Part shown: positions 23,408 through 31,858 of the stretch, in pieces
Position numbering within the stretch: the stretch's first letter is position 1
How the letters are laid out: the number at the start of each line of letters is the position of its first letter
DNA from: Citrobacter farmeri
Lineage (GTDB): Bacteria > Pseudomonadota > Gammaproteobacteria > Enterobacterales > Enterobacteriaceae
Assembly: GCF_019048065.1 (NCBI RefSeq)
Contig: NZ_CP077291.1
Span: forward strand, 1,364,001 to 1,428,000
Length of the DNA stretch: 64,000 bases
Direction of reading: 5' to 3'
Translations under genes and position numbers: made by a program
The notes under the pieces: model-generated
The model's input: the letters and a program-made list of their open reading frames with translations, nothing else
What the model was told of the DNA's origin: nothing
Database searches by the model: none

Positions 23408-23570
23408 GATCCCCATTCTCTGCGTCGCACGGACGCACTGTTTATTATCGGGCAGCATGTGTAACCCTGTCCGATCATAACGAGACCCGTAAACCGCGTC
23501 TGCCAACTGGTATCGCCGCAAATATTGCAGGTATAATTCCACCTATCATTCACCAGACTCAGAAGCAAAG

Positions 23571-24110
23571 ATGACGAAACTTACCTTACAAGAGCAGATG
23601 CTGAAAGCGGGTTTAGTAACCAGCAAAAAGATGGCGAAAGTCCAGAGAACGGCTAAAAAATCACGCGTGCAGGCTCGTGAGGCAAGAGAGGCGGTCGAAG
23701 AAAATAAAAAGGCGCAGCTTGAGCGTGATAAACAGCTCAGTGAGCAGCAAAAACAGGCAACGCTGGCGAAAGAATTTAAAGCCCAGGTGAAGCAACTGAT
23801 TGAAATGAACCGGATCACTGTCGCAAAAGGCGACATTGGCTTTAACTTCACCGATAACAATCTCATCAAAAAAATCGAAGTGGATAAGCTGACCCAGACG
23901 CAACTGATCAACGGACGTCTGGCCATTGCGCGTCTGGTGGCCGATAACAGCGGCGAGAGTGAATATGCGATTATCCCGGCCAGCGTCGCCGATAAGATTG
24001 CGCAGCGCGATGCCAGCAGCATCGTATTACACAGTGCGCTGAGTCAGGAAGAGCAGGATGAAGACGATCCGTATGCGGATTTTAAAGTGCCTGATGATTT
24101 AATGTGGTAA
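23571..24110 (+). CDS. YaiL-like DUF2058 nucleoprotein
   Basis: A 179-residue cytoplasmic protein nearly identical in layout to E. coli YaiL (DUF2058), which is annotated as a nucleoprotein/polynucleotide-associated protein. The N-terminal third is a very basic coiled-coil-like helix (KKMAKVQRTAKKSRVQAREAR). The C-terminal part ends with EDDPYADFKVPDDLMW. No catalytic motif is visible. In E. coli K-12 yaiL lies far away, so this is either a second copy or a relocated one. It sits downstream of glk in the slot where E. coli has fry/ypd genes, next to two other RNA-linked proteins. Function is unknown; nucleic-acid binding is inference. Confidence 0.85.
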   Translation: MTKLTLQEQMLKAGLVTSKKMAKVQRTAKKSRVQAREAREAVEENKKAQLERDKQLSEQQKQATLAKEFKAQVKQLIEMNRITVAKGDIGFNFTDNNLIKKIEVDKLTQTQLINGRLAIARLVADNSGESEYAIIPASVADKIAQRDASSIVLHSALSQEEQDEDDPYADFKVPDDLMW

Positions 24111-24117
24111 GGCACGG

Positions 24118-24816
24118 TCAAAACGGCGCGGCGTGATGAACGTTAATTTGCTCTCCGCTGACGGGGTGAACAAAGCGCAGTTCGCTGGCGTGAAGCATTA
24201 AACGCGAAGTGTGTTCTGTACCGGGCAGCAGGCGACCGCCATACAGGTCGCAGCCCAGAATCGGGTGCCCCACTTGCTGGCAATGAAGGCGTAGCTGATG
24301 TGTGCGCCCGGTTTCGGGCGTGAGTTGGACCCGCGTTAACGGTATAGAGGTCCCATCGGCCAGTTGCCGGGCAAAACGCTCAACGACCTGATAGCGAGAC
24401 CGTGCGGGTTTGCCATTGATTGGGCAAATCGACATCAGCGGAAACAGGGCGGGATCTTTGGCAATCGGCGCGTCGATCGTTCCCTGGTCAGCTTCCAGAT
24501 GTCCACAGAGCAGCGCGCTGTAGACTTTGCTGACGGTGCGCTGGCTGAACTGGTGGCAGAGGGCGGCATTGATCGCTTTATTCCGCGCCACCACCATCAG
24601 TCCGGACGTGCCGAAATCCAGGCGGTGGACCAGCGTGCAGCCAGGGAATTGCTGAACCAGCCGATAATGTACCGAATCAAGATTTTGCGGATTCTTCCCT
24701 GAAAGACTGAGTAACCCGGCAGGCTTATTGATCAACACCAGGTGATCGTCCTGATAGAGCGTCTCTATTTCATCGTCGCATGGTGGGGCAATAAAGGTAT
24801 CAATGATCGTAGACAT
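24118..24816 (-). CDS. RluA-family pseudouridine synthase
   Basis: A 232-residue RNA-modifying enzyme that would isomerise uridine to pseudouridine. The catalytic Asp is D67 in HRLDFGTSGL (residues 64-73), and the family motifs YQDDHLVLINKPAGLLS (residues 21-37) and TGRTHQLRLHCQQVGHPILG are present. The start was set at 24816 (MSTIIDTFIA); the longer in-frame reading to 24918 adds 34 residues outside the family. It is closest in style to RluA, whose own gene is elsewhere in E. coli, so this is a paralogue of unassigned RNA target. The stop lies 7 bases from the stop of the YaiL-like gene on the other strand. No S4 domain is visible. Confidence 0.88.
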   Translation of the reverse strand: MSTIIDTFIAPPCDDEIETLYQDDHLVLINKPAGLLSLSGKNPQNLDSVHYRLVQQFPGCTLVHRLDFGTSGLMVVARNKAINAALCHQFSQRTVSKVYSALLCGHLEADQGTIDAPIAKDPALFPLMSICPINGKPARSRYQVVERFARQLADGTSIPLTRVQLTPETGRTHQLRLHCQQVGHPILGCDLYGGRLLPGTEHTSRLMLHASELRFVHPVSGEQINVHHAAPF

Positions 24817-25005
24817 CAGGCTGCCCGGCGGGAAAGTGGGTGTGGATGATAACCCATTTTCAGCCGACCGGCGAATGACGACGACTTCACTTTCCCTCGC
24901 GTCCCCGAAATATATCATCCAGACTTAACCCAAAGACGTGGTCTGCGCAGGCATTGTGCTTTACACTGCGCGCTGCAAAAAATTGAGTAGATTAACCAGA
25001 CGGTA

Positions 25006-25488
25006 ATGGCGATGAACGGAACAATCACAACGTGGTTTAAAGATAAAGGTTTTGGATTTATCAAAGATGAGAACGGCGATAACCGCTATTTTCATGTGAT
25101 TAAGGTTGCCAACCCTGAGCTTATCAAGAAAGATGCGGCGGTAACCTTTGAGCCGACCACCAACAACAAAGGCCTTTCTGCGTATGCGGTGAAGGTCGTG
25201 CCGGACAGTAAATATATCTATATCGCGGGCGAGCGCCTGAAGCTCACCTCGATTAAGTCATTCGTGGTGTTCAGCGAAGAGGTCCCGGTCGATACACCGA
25301 TTGATAAAGACAATGCGGTGCTCTCTGTTGGGCTGCTGATGAACAGCATCAGGCCGAAAACCACGGCGAAACCCGGTGAAATGCGCTCGGTGAAAAAACT
25401 GGCGATCACCACTTTCCAGGGCACGACGCTGATCTTTTCGGAAGATGAGATTGATATCGAGTCCACGGTCAAAATGCTCAAAGTCTGA
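25006..25488 (+). CDS. Cold-shock-domain protein with unknown C-terminal domain
   Basis: A 160-residue protein. Residues 3-65 form a cold-shock domain: RNP1 is KGFGFI, and RNP2 is degenerate, with RYFHV where CspA has VFVHF. Residues 75-160 (KYIYIAGERLKLTSIKSFVV onward) are an extra domain I cannot assign; it has alternating strands and ends in DIESTVKMLKV. Classical Csp proteins are about 70 residues, so this is a fusion. Nucleic-acid binding is likely from the first domain; the second is unknown. The start could also be the ATG at 25012. It is divergent from the pseudouridine synthase gene (190 bases between starts). Confidence 0.8.
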   Translation: MAMNGTITTWFKDKGFGFIKDENGDNRYFHVIKVANPELIKKDAAVTFEPTTNNKGLSAYAVKVVPDSKYIYIAGERLKLTSIKSFVVFSEEVPVDTPIDKDNAVLSVGLLMNSIRPKTTAKPGEMRSVKKLAITTFQGTTLIFSEDEIDIESTVKMLKV

Positions 25489-25524
25489 TTTTTGCGCTGC
25501 CAGGCGACAACGCAACGCTGTTCA

Positions 25525-26259
25525 CTATAAATGCATTAACTGCCGAAACTCTTTTACCTTACTGCGGCTTACGGGGATCTCAAATTCCAGATCCTTGAGC
25601 CGCAGAATATAGGTATTGTTAAACCACGGCTCGATCTCGCGGATCTTGTTCAGATTGACGCAGAACGAGCGGTGGCAGCGGAAAAAATGCGAGGGCGGCA
25701 GTTTGTTGCAGAACTCGGTGATATTGATGGGCATCACGTACGACTCCCGCCGCGTATAAACAAACGTCATTTTCTCATGGGCTTCGGCGTAATAAATATC
25801 GTTGATCGGCGTGACGATAATTCGCTCATCTTTGATCAGGTTGATGGTGTCGTTTTCGCGCGTAACGGGCCCAGTCGCACCGGCACCGGACTGTTGCTGC
25901 TGCCAGGCCGTCTCCAGTTTTTGCAGCATCCCGACGATCCGCGATTCCTGATATGGCTTAAGAATATAGTCAAATGCCTCCAGCTCGAACGCTTCAACCG
26001 CATGTTCTTTCCACGCGGTAATAAACACAATAAACGGCTTATGGGCGAACTGACTGATATTTTGCGCCAGCAGAACGCCGTCCAGAGACGGGATATTGAT
26101 ATCGAGAAAAATGGCGTCGACGCGGTGATGCTGCAAAAACTTCAGTACATCCAGGCCATCGTCAAACGTACCGACAATCTCCATCTGGCTATGTTCTTTA
26201 ATCAGCCAACTGAGTTCCTGTTGGGCGAGGAATTCATCTTCAACGATGATGACTTTCAC
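25525..26259 (-). CDS. pyrR: LytTR response regulator PyrR (YpdB)
   Basis: The response regulator of the pyruvate-sensing two-component system that in E. coli activates the transporter gene yhjX (btsT-like network). It has 244 residues: receiver domain 1-120 with the phosphoacceptor Asp in AIFLDINIPSLDGV, then a LytTR DNA-binding domain from about residue 140 (ENDTINLIKDERIIVTPIND) to the end. It lies 14 bases after the sensor gene, in the same direction, so they are cotranscribed. The ypdC gene that follows in E. coli is absent. The symbol follows the newer name for ypdB; the pyruvimidine repressor of the same name is unrelated. Confidence 0.92.
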   Translation of the reverse strand: MKVIIVEDEFLAQQELSWLIKEHSQMEIVGTFDDGLDVLKFLQHHRVDAIFLDINIPSLDGVLLAQNISQFAHKPFIVFITAWKEHAVEAFELEAFDYILKPYQESRIVGMLQKLETAWQQQQSGAGATGPVTRENDTINLIKDERIIVTPINDIYYAEAHEKMTFVYTRRESYVMPINITEFCNKLPPSHFFRCHRSFCVNLNKIREIEPWFNNTYILRLKDLEFEIPVSRSKVKEFRQLMHL

Positions 26260-26273
26260 AGTGTTACTCCGGC

Positions 26274-27971
26274 TTAAAGCAATAACGTGGCGGGCGTAGC
26301 GGTCGCCGCGCGGTGGTTAGGCACATAAAAGGCGATTTCGGTACCTGGCTCCAGGCGGCGAATATGCAGGCCTTCACCGTATAACAGCTTAACGCGATGA
26401 TGGACATTAAGCAGACCAATTTTATTGCCTGGCATTTCGTTGGATTCCACACGCTCAATCACCTTCGGATCGATACCGTGGCCGGTGTCCCTTACGGCAA
26501 TGCGCACCCGGTTGCCGCACTCGGCGACGCTAATCGTCACCACGCCTTTCCCTTTACAGGGCTGGATGCCGTGGACAATAGCGTTCTCCACTAACGGTTG
26601 TATCAACAGGCTGGGGATGGCGCAGTTTACCTCTTCATCAATATCATAAATAACGGTCAGCTTATCGCCAAAACGGGCCTGTTCAATGGCAATGTAATCC
26701 TTGATTTGATACAGCTCTTTTTTGATGTCGATCTGCTCGTCATCCTTTAACTCAATGTTATAGCGCAGGTAACGCGACAAATTATAAATAAGCTGGCGAG
26801 CAGTATCCGGATTCAGCCGAATCGATGACGAAATGGCGTTCAGGGCGTTAAACAGGAAATGAGGATTAATTTTACTTTGTAACGCACGTAGCTCTGCCTT
26901 ATTTGCCATTTCCCGTAATTGCTCGGTACGGGACACCTCGAGCTGGGTCGAAATAATCTGTGACAGACCAACCGCCATCTCCTGCAATGACGAGGTGATC
27001 TGATGGGCGTGACAGTAGTAAATTTTCAGTGTGCCGGTCACCACCCCTTTTTCCCATAATGGAATGACCAGCATGGAGTGGATCTCCGGCGTGCGGTGTG
27101 CTTCATCATTATTTTTAATGATAATTTCGCCATGATTGATCGCCTGTTGAGTGGTTGGGCTGACGAAGTCATCGTGGTTGCGGTAGTTGGCTTCCCCGAC
27201 GCCGACGTAGGCCAGTACATGTTGGGTATTGGTAATTGCCACCGCGTCGGCGTGAATATCGTGACGAATGATTTCGCAGATCTGGCGCAACGACTCGCTG
27301 TTGACATGGCGAAACAGGGGCAGCGTTTTATTGGCGATATCCAGCGCCAGTTTGGCCTGTCGCGCGGCGCTCGCTTCTTTCTCCCCTTCAACGCTCTGTA
27401 CCAGCATCACAATAAACCCGATACAGACGCTGCCGAGGATCATCGGAATACCGATTTTCGAGACGATATCCAGCCCCAGTTCGGTGGTTGGTGCCCAGAG
27501 AACAACCAGGATCATCGTCAGCGTTTCACAAAGCATGCCGCCCAAAATCCCGGCGCGCCAGTGTTGGGCTTTAGGGATCTTGCGGTTAATCCAGCCTGCA
27601 AGACACCCCGCCAGGATGCTGGTGATAAAGCAGGGGAGTGCTGTCACTCCGCCGATGTCAATCAGATAGCGGTGCGTCCCGGCAATTACCCCCGTAATAA
27701 TACCTACCCACGGACCAAACAGGATCCCGCCTGACATCACGGCAATGATCCGCACATTCACCAGCGAACCTTCGACCGGAACGCCGGACCAGGTGCTGAA
27801 CAACGCAAACATCGAAAAAATGGCGGTGACGGCGAGCAGTTCTTTTGGCGTATGGGCAGACTTATGCAGCAGCTCGCGAAACAGGCGGATGCGGATGAGA
27901 AAGAACAGACAGAATAGCATCAGCGCTGCACGGTCAAAGACGGCCAGCAGCATGGTAAATATTTCGTGCAC
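26274..27971 (-). CDS. pyrS: Sensor histidine kinase PyrS (YpdA)
   Basis: A 565-residue LytS-type membrane kinase that senses extracellular pyruvate at high concentration in E. coli. The N-terminal 5TM LytS domain spans about residues 5-190, a GAF domain follows (220-340), then the phosphoacceptor His in [14 protein letters not shown] near residue 370. The HATPase domain reads [15 protein letters not shown] and DTGHGI. It precedes pyrR by 14 bases. Its 5' end faces alaC with 388 bases between, which would fit divergent promoters. It is closely similar to E. coli YpdA throughout. Confidence 0.94.
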   Translation of the reverse strand: MHEIFTMLLAVFDRAALMLFCLFFLIRIRLFRELLHKSAHTPKELLAVTAIFSMFALFSTWSGVPVEGSLVNVRIIAVMSGGILFGPWVGIITGVIAGTHRYLIDIGGVTALPCFITSILAGCLAGWINRKIPKAQHWRAGILGGMLCETLTMILVVLWAPTTELGLDIVSKIGIPMILGSVCIGFIVMLVQSVEGEKEASAARQAKLALDIANKTLPLFRHVNSESLRQICEIIRHDIHADAVAITNTQHVLAYVGVGEANYRNHDDFVSPTTQQAINHGEIIIKNNDEAHRTPEIHSMLVIPLWEKGVVTGTLKIYYCHAHQITSSLQEMAVGLSQIISTQLEVSRTEQLREMANKAELRALQSKINPHFLFNALNAISSSIRLNPDTARQLIYNLSRYLRYNIELKDDEQIDIKKELYQIKDYIAIEQARFGDKLTVIYDIDEEVNCAIPSLLIQPLVENAIVHGIQPCKGKGVVTISVAECGNRVRIAVRDTGHGIDPKVIERVESNEMPGNKIGLLNVHHRVKLLYGEGLHIRRLEPGTEIAFYVPNHRAATATPATLLL

Positions 27972-28097
27972 GGGCGACTCTTGCCAAAGGGTTAAAGAAC
28001 TATGATAGGTAACCGCAGGGCGGATGACCAGCCTGCTGAGATGTTGTGGCTAATGAGGAAAAACCTCAATTTTAAAAGGGGATTGATGCGTGATTGG

Positions 28098-28112
28098 TGT
28101 ATTTACAATACA
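28098..28112. promoter_or_regulatory. Inverted repeat in the pyrS-alaC intergenic region
   Basis: TGTATT and AATACA arms surround TAC, inside the 388-base gap between the divergent pyrS and alaC genes. It is of operator size, but I cannot name a binding protein. The remaining sequence of this gap is AT-rich, with a hairpin at 28256-28277. Confidence 0.35.
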
Positions 28113-28255
28113 TCTCATAAAACGCGGGCTTTCCTGGTTACTACTATAACAACAGAGTGTTATAGAAAAGTAACGCGAAATACGAGTGAAATAAGAAAGA
28201 TTTCCTCTTTTAAAGTTGAGGTTCCTCTTTTTAGAAACAAAAAAATATTTTGCTT

Positions 28256-28277
28256 TCCCTCTCGACAGAGGGATTTT
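28256..28277 (+). terminator. Terminator-like hairpin in the alaC leader
   Basis: TCCCTCT and AGAGGGA form a 7-bp stem around CGAC, followed by four T, about 83 bases upstream of the alaC ATG. If transcription begins further upstream, this could attenuate alaC; otherwise it may be a stray hairpin. Confidence 0.4.
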
Positions 28278-28359
28278 AATCAGGCTATTTTCTAAACATG
28301 CCACCATCGTGGCAGCGTCGCTCGGACGGTCCGGGCGCTAACGTGAATCTGAGGAAACT

Positions 28360-29598
28360 ATGGCTGACTCTCGCCCTGAACGTCGCTTTACGCGTATTGA
28401 TCGTCTCCCCCCCTACGTTTTTAACATCACGGCTGAACTGAAGATGGCTGCGCGTCGGCGCGGCGAAGATATTATCGACTTCAGCATGGGGAACCCGGAC
28501 GGTGCGACGCCGCCTCACATCGTCGAAAAACTGTGCACCGTGGCGCAGCGCCCGGATACGCACGGTTACTCTACTTCTCGCGGTATCCCGCGCCTGCGTC
28601 GGGCCATCTCCCGTTGGTATCAGGAACGCTATGAAGTGGATATCGATCCCGAATCCGAAGCGATTGTCACTATTGGCTCAAAAGAGGGGCTGGCGCACCT
28701 GATGCTGGCCACACTCGATCATGGTGATACGGTGCTGGTGCCGAACCCCAGCTATCCCATCCATATTTACGGCGCGGTAATTGCCGGCGCTCAGGTGCGT
28801 TCTGTTCCGCTGGTGGAAGGTATCGATTTCTTCAACGAGCTGGAGCGTGCGATTCGCGAAAGTTATCCGAAACCGAAGATGATGATCCTCGGGTTCCCGT
28901 CTAATCCGACGGCGCAGTGCGTCGAGTTAGAATTTTTTGAGAAAGTGGTCGCGCTGGCGAAGCGTTACGATGTGCTGGTGGTACACGATCTGGCTTACGC
29001 CGACATCGTTTACGATGGCTGGAAAGCGCCGTCCATCATGCAGGTGCCTGGAGCGCGCGACGTGGCGGTGGAGTTTTTCACGCTGTCGAAAAGCTACAAT
29101 ATGGCGGGCTGGCGCATTGGCTTTATGGTCGGCAACAAAACGCTGGTCAATGCCCTGGCGCGGATTAAGAGCTATCACGACTACGGCACGTTTACCCCGC
29201 TACAGGTTGCCGCCATTGCGGCACTGGAAGGCGATCAGCAGTGCGTGCGGGATATCGCCGAGCAGTATAAGCGCCGTCGTGACGTACTGGTGAAAGGGCT
29301 ACATGAGGCCGGGTGGATGGTCGAGATGCCGAAAGCCTCCATGTACGTATGGGCGAAGATCCCGGAACAGTATGCCGGGATGGGGTCGCTGGACTTCGCG
29401 AAGAAACTCCTGAACGACGCTAAAGTGTGTGTGTCGCCCGGAATTGGCTTTGGTGATTACGGTGATACCCATGTGCGCTTCGCGCTGATTGAGAACCGCG
29501 ATCGTATTCGTCAGGCGATCAGAGGGATTAAATCGATGTTCCGCGCCGATGGCCTGTTGCCTGCCGGAACGAAATCGGCTTCTGAAACCCTCGAGTAA
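28360..29598 (+). CDS. alaC: Glutamate-pyruvate aminotransferase AlaC
   Basis: A PLP-dependent transaminase making alanine from pyruvate with glutamate; it is the main E. coli alanine aminotransferase along with AlaA. The 412 residues equal E. coli AlaC (YfdZ). The PLP lysine lies in [16 protein letters not shown], near residue 247, and the Asn/Asp cofactor contacts are in [10 protein letters not shown] and [15 protein letters not shown] good ribosome site (TGAGGAAAC) precedes the ATG. It stands beside the pyruvate-sensing system, a fitting neighbour for a pyruvate-consuming enzyme. A strong terminator follows. Confidence 0.95.
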   Translation: MADSRPERRFTRIDRLPPYVFNITAELKMAARRRGEDIIDFSMGNPDGATPPHIVEKLCTVAQRPDTHGYSTSRGIPRLRRAISRWYQERYEVDIDPESEAIVTIGSKEGLAHLMLATLDHGDTVLVPNPSYPIHIYGAVIAGAQVRSVPLVEGIDFFNELERAIRESYPKPKMMILGFPSNPTAQCVELEFFEKVVALAKRYDVLVVHDLAYADIVYDGWKAPSIMQVPGARDVAVEFFTLSKSYNMAGWRIGFMVGNKTLVNALARIKSYHDYGTFTPLQVAAIAALEGDQQCVRDIAEQYKRRRDVLVKGLHEAGWMVEMPKASMYVWAKIPEQYAGMGSLDFAKKLLNDAKVCVSPGIGFGDYGDTHVRFALIENRDRIRQAIRGIKSMFRADGLLPAGTKSASETLE

Positions 29599-29621
29599 CA
29601 CGTTCTGTCCATCCAAACGTA

Positions 29622-29649
29622 AACAGGAGCCATCGGCTCCTGTTTTTTT
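29622..29649 (+). terminator. Terminator of alaC
   Basis: AACAGGAGCC and GGCTCCTGTT form a perfect 10-bp stem around ATC, with a run of seven T. Confidence 0.93.
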
Positions 29650-29664
29650 GCTGCATTGTTGTCT

Positions 29665-29742
29665 TTAGATCATCAGGGCAAACGTACCGGCCCAAACGAT
29701 GACCATAAAAGAAATGCCCATAAAGAAATATTTCACTTTCAT
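29665..29742 (-). CDS. ypdK: YpdK, 25-residue membrane peptide
   Basis: A tiny gene on the minus strand encoding MKVKYFFMGISFMVIVWAG followed by TFALMI. The peptide is a single hydrophobic helix with two Lys at the N-terminus, so it should sit in the inner membrane with its N-terminus inside. It matches E. coli YpdK, which lies in the same place between alaC and lpxP. The ribosome site GGAGAG is directly upstream of the ATG. Start and stop were read by hand. Function is unknown in E. coli too. The region between it and lpxP (29743-30085) shows no other gene. Confidence 0.85.
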   Translation of the reverse strand: MKVKYFFMGISFMVIVWAGTFALMI

Positions 29743-30085
29743 CTCTCCGCGTAATGACTGATACGCCCGAATGAATTTCATCTCATCTGATTATAGAGAG
29801 CTGATACCAGTAAGAACAAAACCCGGAAAATTCCTCTGTTTCGTCTGCGGTATCACCTCAGAATTCTGTGCGTTGATTGCTCCAGACGGCGCTAATGTAC
29901 GCCTAAAAATGAAGCGAGACAAGAGGCATTTTCTTATTTACTTTTAATAACTTACAACTGTCGTGATTCGGCGACAGTATAATTTCAGAGGGTAATAAAT
30001 CACCATTGAGCGACGCGATCTCTGGCGTAAAAAGTGAGGATGAAAACCACAATATAATCAAGGTTATTGGTTATAGCAGACAATA
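29743..30085. other. Intergenic gap between ypdK and the lpxP terminator
   Basis: About 340 bases of AT-rich DNA with no supported gene. It presumably carries the ypdK promoter on its right side. No repeats or REP units were seen. Confidence 0.5.
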
Positions 30086-30107
30086 AAAAAGGCCTTACGG
30101 CCTTTTT
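30086..30107 (-). terminator. Terminator of lpxP
   Basis: AAAAAGGCC TTAC GGCCTTTTT is symmetric, and its left T run overlaps the lpxP stop codon. Confidence 0.85.
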
Positions 30108-31026
30108 AGATGTAGAGCGAGGCTTCACCCAGTGGACGGGTTTTAAAGCGGCGGTGGATCCAGAGATACTGCTCAGGGGCGCGCATGATCTCTTTCTCGA
30201 TAATTTTGTTCATATAGGCGGCGGCCTGGTTTTCATCTGCCGGGTAGCCTTTCATCTCAGGAGAGATATACAGACGGTAACCACTGTTACCGGCTTTTCT
30301 GACCATCGTAACGGTGAGCATGGCCGAACCTGATAAACGCGACAACACATAGGTACCATTCGTGGTTGCCACGTCCTTAACAGCGAAGAACGGAGCGAAA
30401 GAACTGCCTTTTGGGCCGTAGTCCTGATCCGGTGCAAACCAGACGGCTTCACCTTTCTTCAGGGCACCAACGATGCCGCGCAGATTGTTTCTGCCGATCA
30501 TAGCTTTATTCGAACGCATCCGTCCGCGGGTCTGCACCCACTCCATCAGCGGATTGTTGTGTGGGCGATAGGTCGCCATCATCGGCTGGCAAAGGCCCAT
30601 CACCCGACCACCCAGTTCCAGTGACATAAAGTGAACGCCAACGACCATCACGCCGCGGTTTTGCGCTTGCGCACGTTGCAGGTTATCCAGTCCCTCAACA
30701 TCAAACCATTTACGCACGCGACGGTCCGGCCAGAACCAGGCCATACCGGTTTCCAGCAGCGCCATACCGAGAGAACGGAAATTCTCTTCGATCATCTTTT
30801 CTCTCTGTTCCAGAGAATAAGACGGGAAGCAGAGCTCAAGATTTTTACGGGCGATGGACTCGCGGCGCTTCAGGAAGGGGCGTGCCAACGAACCCGTTCG
30901 GGTGCCGAGAAAGCACAGAAGCGGATAGGGCAGTTGTACCAACAACCAAAGCACACCGAGGCCAAACCAGGTGAGCCAGTATCGCGGATGTAGGAACTCG
31001 CGGGAAAATTTGCATGTTGGGAACAT
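30106..31026 (-). CDS. lpxP: Palmitoleoyl-ACP lipid A acyltransferase LpxP
   Basis: A cold-induced inner-membrane acyltransferase that adds palmitoleate to Kdo2-lipid IVA in place of laurate, keeping the outer membrane fluid at low temperature. The 306 residues equal E. coli LpxP. The N-terminal membrane helix is at about residues 17-40. The HX4E active site is H132-E137 (VHFMSLE), typical of the LpxL/LpxM/LpxP family. The gene follows ypdK in the same direction. It is distinguished from LpxL by gene order and by its MFPTCKFSREFLHPRYW start. Confidence 0.93.
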   Translation of the reverse strand: MFPTCKFSREFLHPRYWLTWFGLGVLWLLVQLPYPLLCFLGTRTGSLARPFLKRRESIARKNLELCFPSYSLEQREKMIEENFRSLGMALLETGMAWFWPDRRVRKWFDVEGLDNLQRAQAQNRGVMVVGVHFMSLELGGRVMGLCQPMMATYRPHNNPLMEWVQTRGRMRSNKAMIGRNNLRGIVGALKKGEAVWFAPDQDYGPKGSSFAPFFAVKDVATTNGTYVLSRLSGSAMLTVTMVRKAGNSGYRLYISPEMKGYPADENQAAAYMNKIIEKEIMRAPEQYLWIHRRFKTRPLGEASLYI

Positions 31027-31418
31027 AAATACCTTCTATTGATACCCATTTTTGTATCGCAGAAGACGTATTCTCCAACGCGGTACACTCAATGTTTTAG
31101 GCCATCATGTACGACAATGGTTCCTGCAAAGAGTGTAAAACTGCGTCAGGACAAAACCACGAGGGGCATGAATGCTGGACGTATAATGTACCACCAGGGG
31201 ATTAATGTCAGCCACAAATAATTAATCAAGAAGCGTAAATATTTTCATTGCGTTTGAAAAATAATGGCGTGGTTTTTAATAGGTTGTTTTTAATAAAGTT
31301 TGAAAAGCACAATGCGGAATATTCGTATAATCACAATTGTTATAAAAAAGTTGAGAGATTTGCCGGAGAGACCACTTTCGCTTATGATTGAAAATATAAG
31401 GAGAGTAAGGATTTACGT
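31027..31418. other. AT-rich gap between lpxP and yfdY
   Basis: About 390 bases with no supported gene. It must hold the lpxP promoter on the left and the yfdY promoter on the right. AT content is high (long A and T tracts near 31230-31340), which fits curved or H-NS-bound DNA. Confidence 0.5.
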
Positions 31419-31448
31419 TTGAAGTTCACGCAAAAAGGAGGTACGGCG

Positions 31449-31691
31449 ATGATCTTTTTTTTAGCCTTTCTGCTCGTGAGTATGCTGGGTGTCAGTGGTT
31501 ATATCGCGCAGGTTTTAGGTTGGGTATCAGCCATTAGCGCGTTTATCGGCATGATCATTCTGGCGGTGCTGATATACTACACCACGATGTGGTTGACTGC
31601 TGGTGATGAGATGGTCACAGGATTGTTTCTTTTTCTTTCACCGGCCTGCGGCCTGATCATTCGTTTTATGGTGGGCTACGGTAAGCGTTAA
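31449..31691 (+). CDS. yfdY: YfdY, small DUF2545 membrane protein
   Basis: An 80-residue protein with two or three hydrophobic helices (FFLAFLLVSMLGVSGYIAQV, then SAFIGMIILAVLIYYTTMWL, then GLFLFLSPACGLIIRFMVGY). It matches the E. coli YfdY family (DUF2545). The start at 31449 was chosen because a perfect Shine-Dalgarno (AAAGGAGGT) sits 7 bases before it; the longer reading from a TTG at 31419 includes this site in the coding region. Function is unknown. In E. coli its neighbours are yfdX and ypdI, which are missing here. An inverted-repeat terminator follows. Confidence 0.75.
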   Translation: MIFFLAFLLVSMLGVSGYIAQVLGWVSAISAFIGMIILAVLIYYTTMWLTAGDEMVTGLFLFLSPACGLIIRFMVGYGKR

Positions 31692-31760
31692 TTAGCCCGG
31701 CAATAAATCATTAGTATTGATGATTGCCATTTTTTATATCGGGCTATCGCGTCGTAGGGA

Positions 31761-31784
31761 AAAGTGCCAGTTAGCTGGCACTTT
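31761..31784. terminator. Bidirectional terminator between yfdY and cynX
   Basis: AAAGTGCCAG and CTGGCACTTT are perfect 10-bp arms around TTAG. Confidence 0.85.
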
Positions 31785-31858
31785 CGTTGTCAGGATCAGC
31801 AAGAACGAACAGGTTAATTCCTTCTTATCTCCCTCCACCCCTTCATTTCTTTCGCGCC

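Noticed and set aside
24816..24918. N-terminal extension of the pseudouridine synthase
   Set aside because: The extra 34 residues are outside the family and run into the upstream promoter area.
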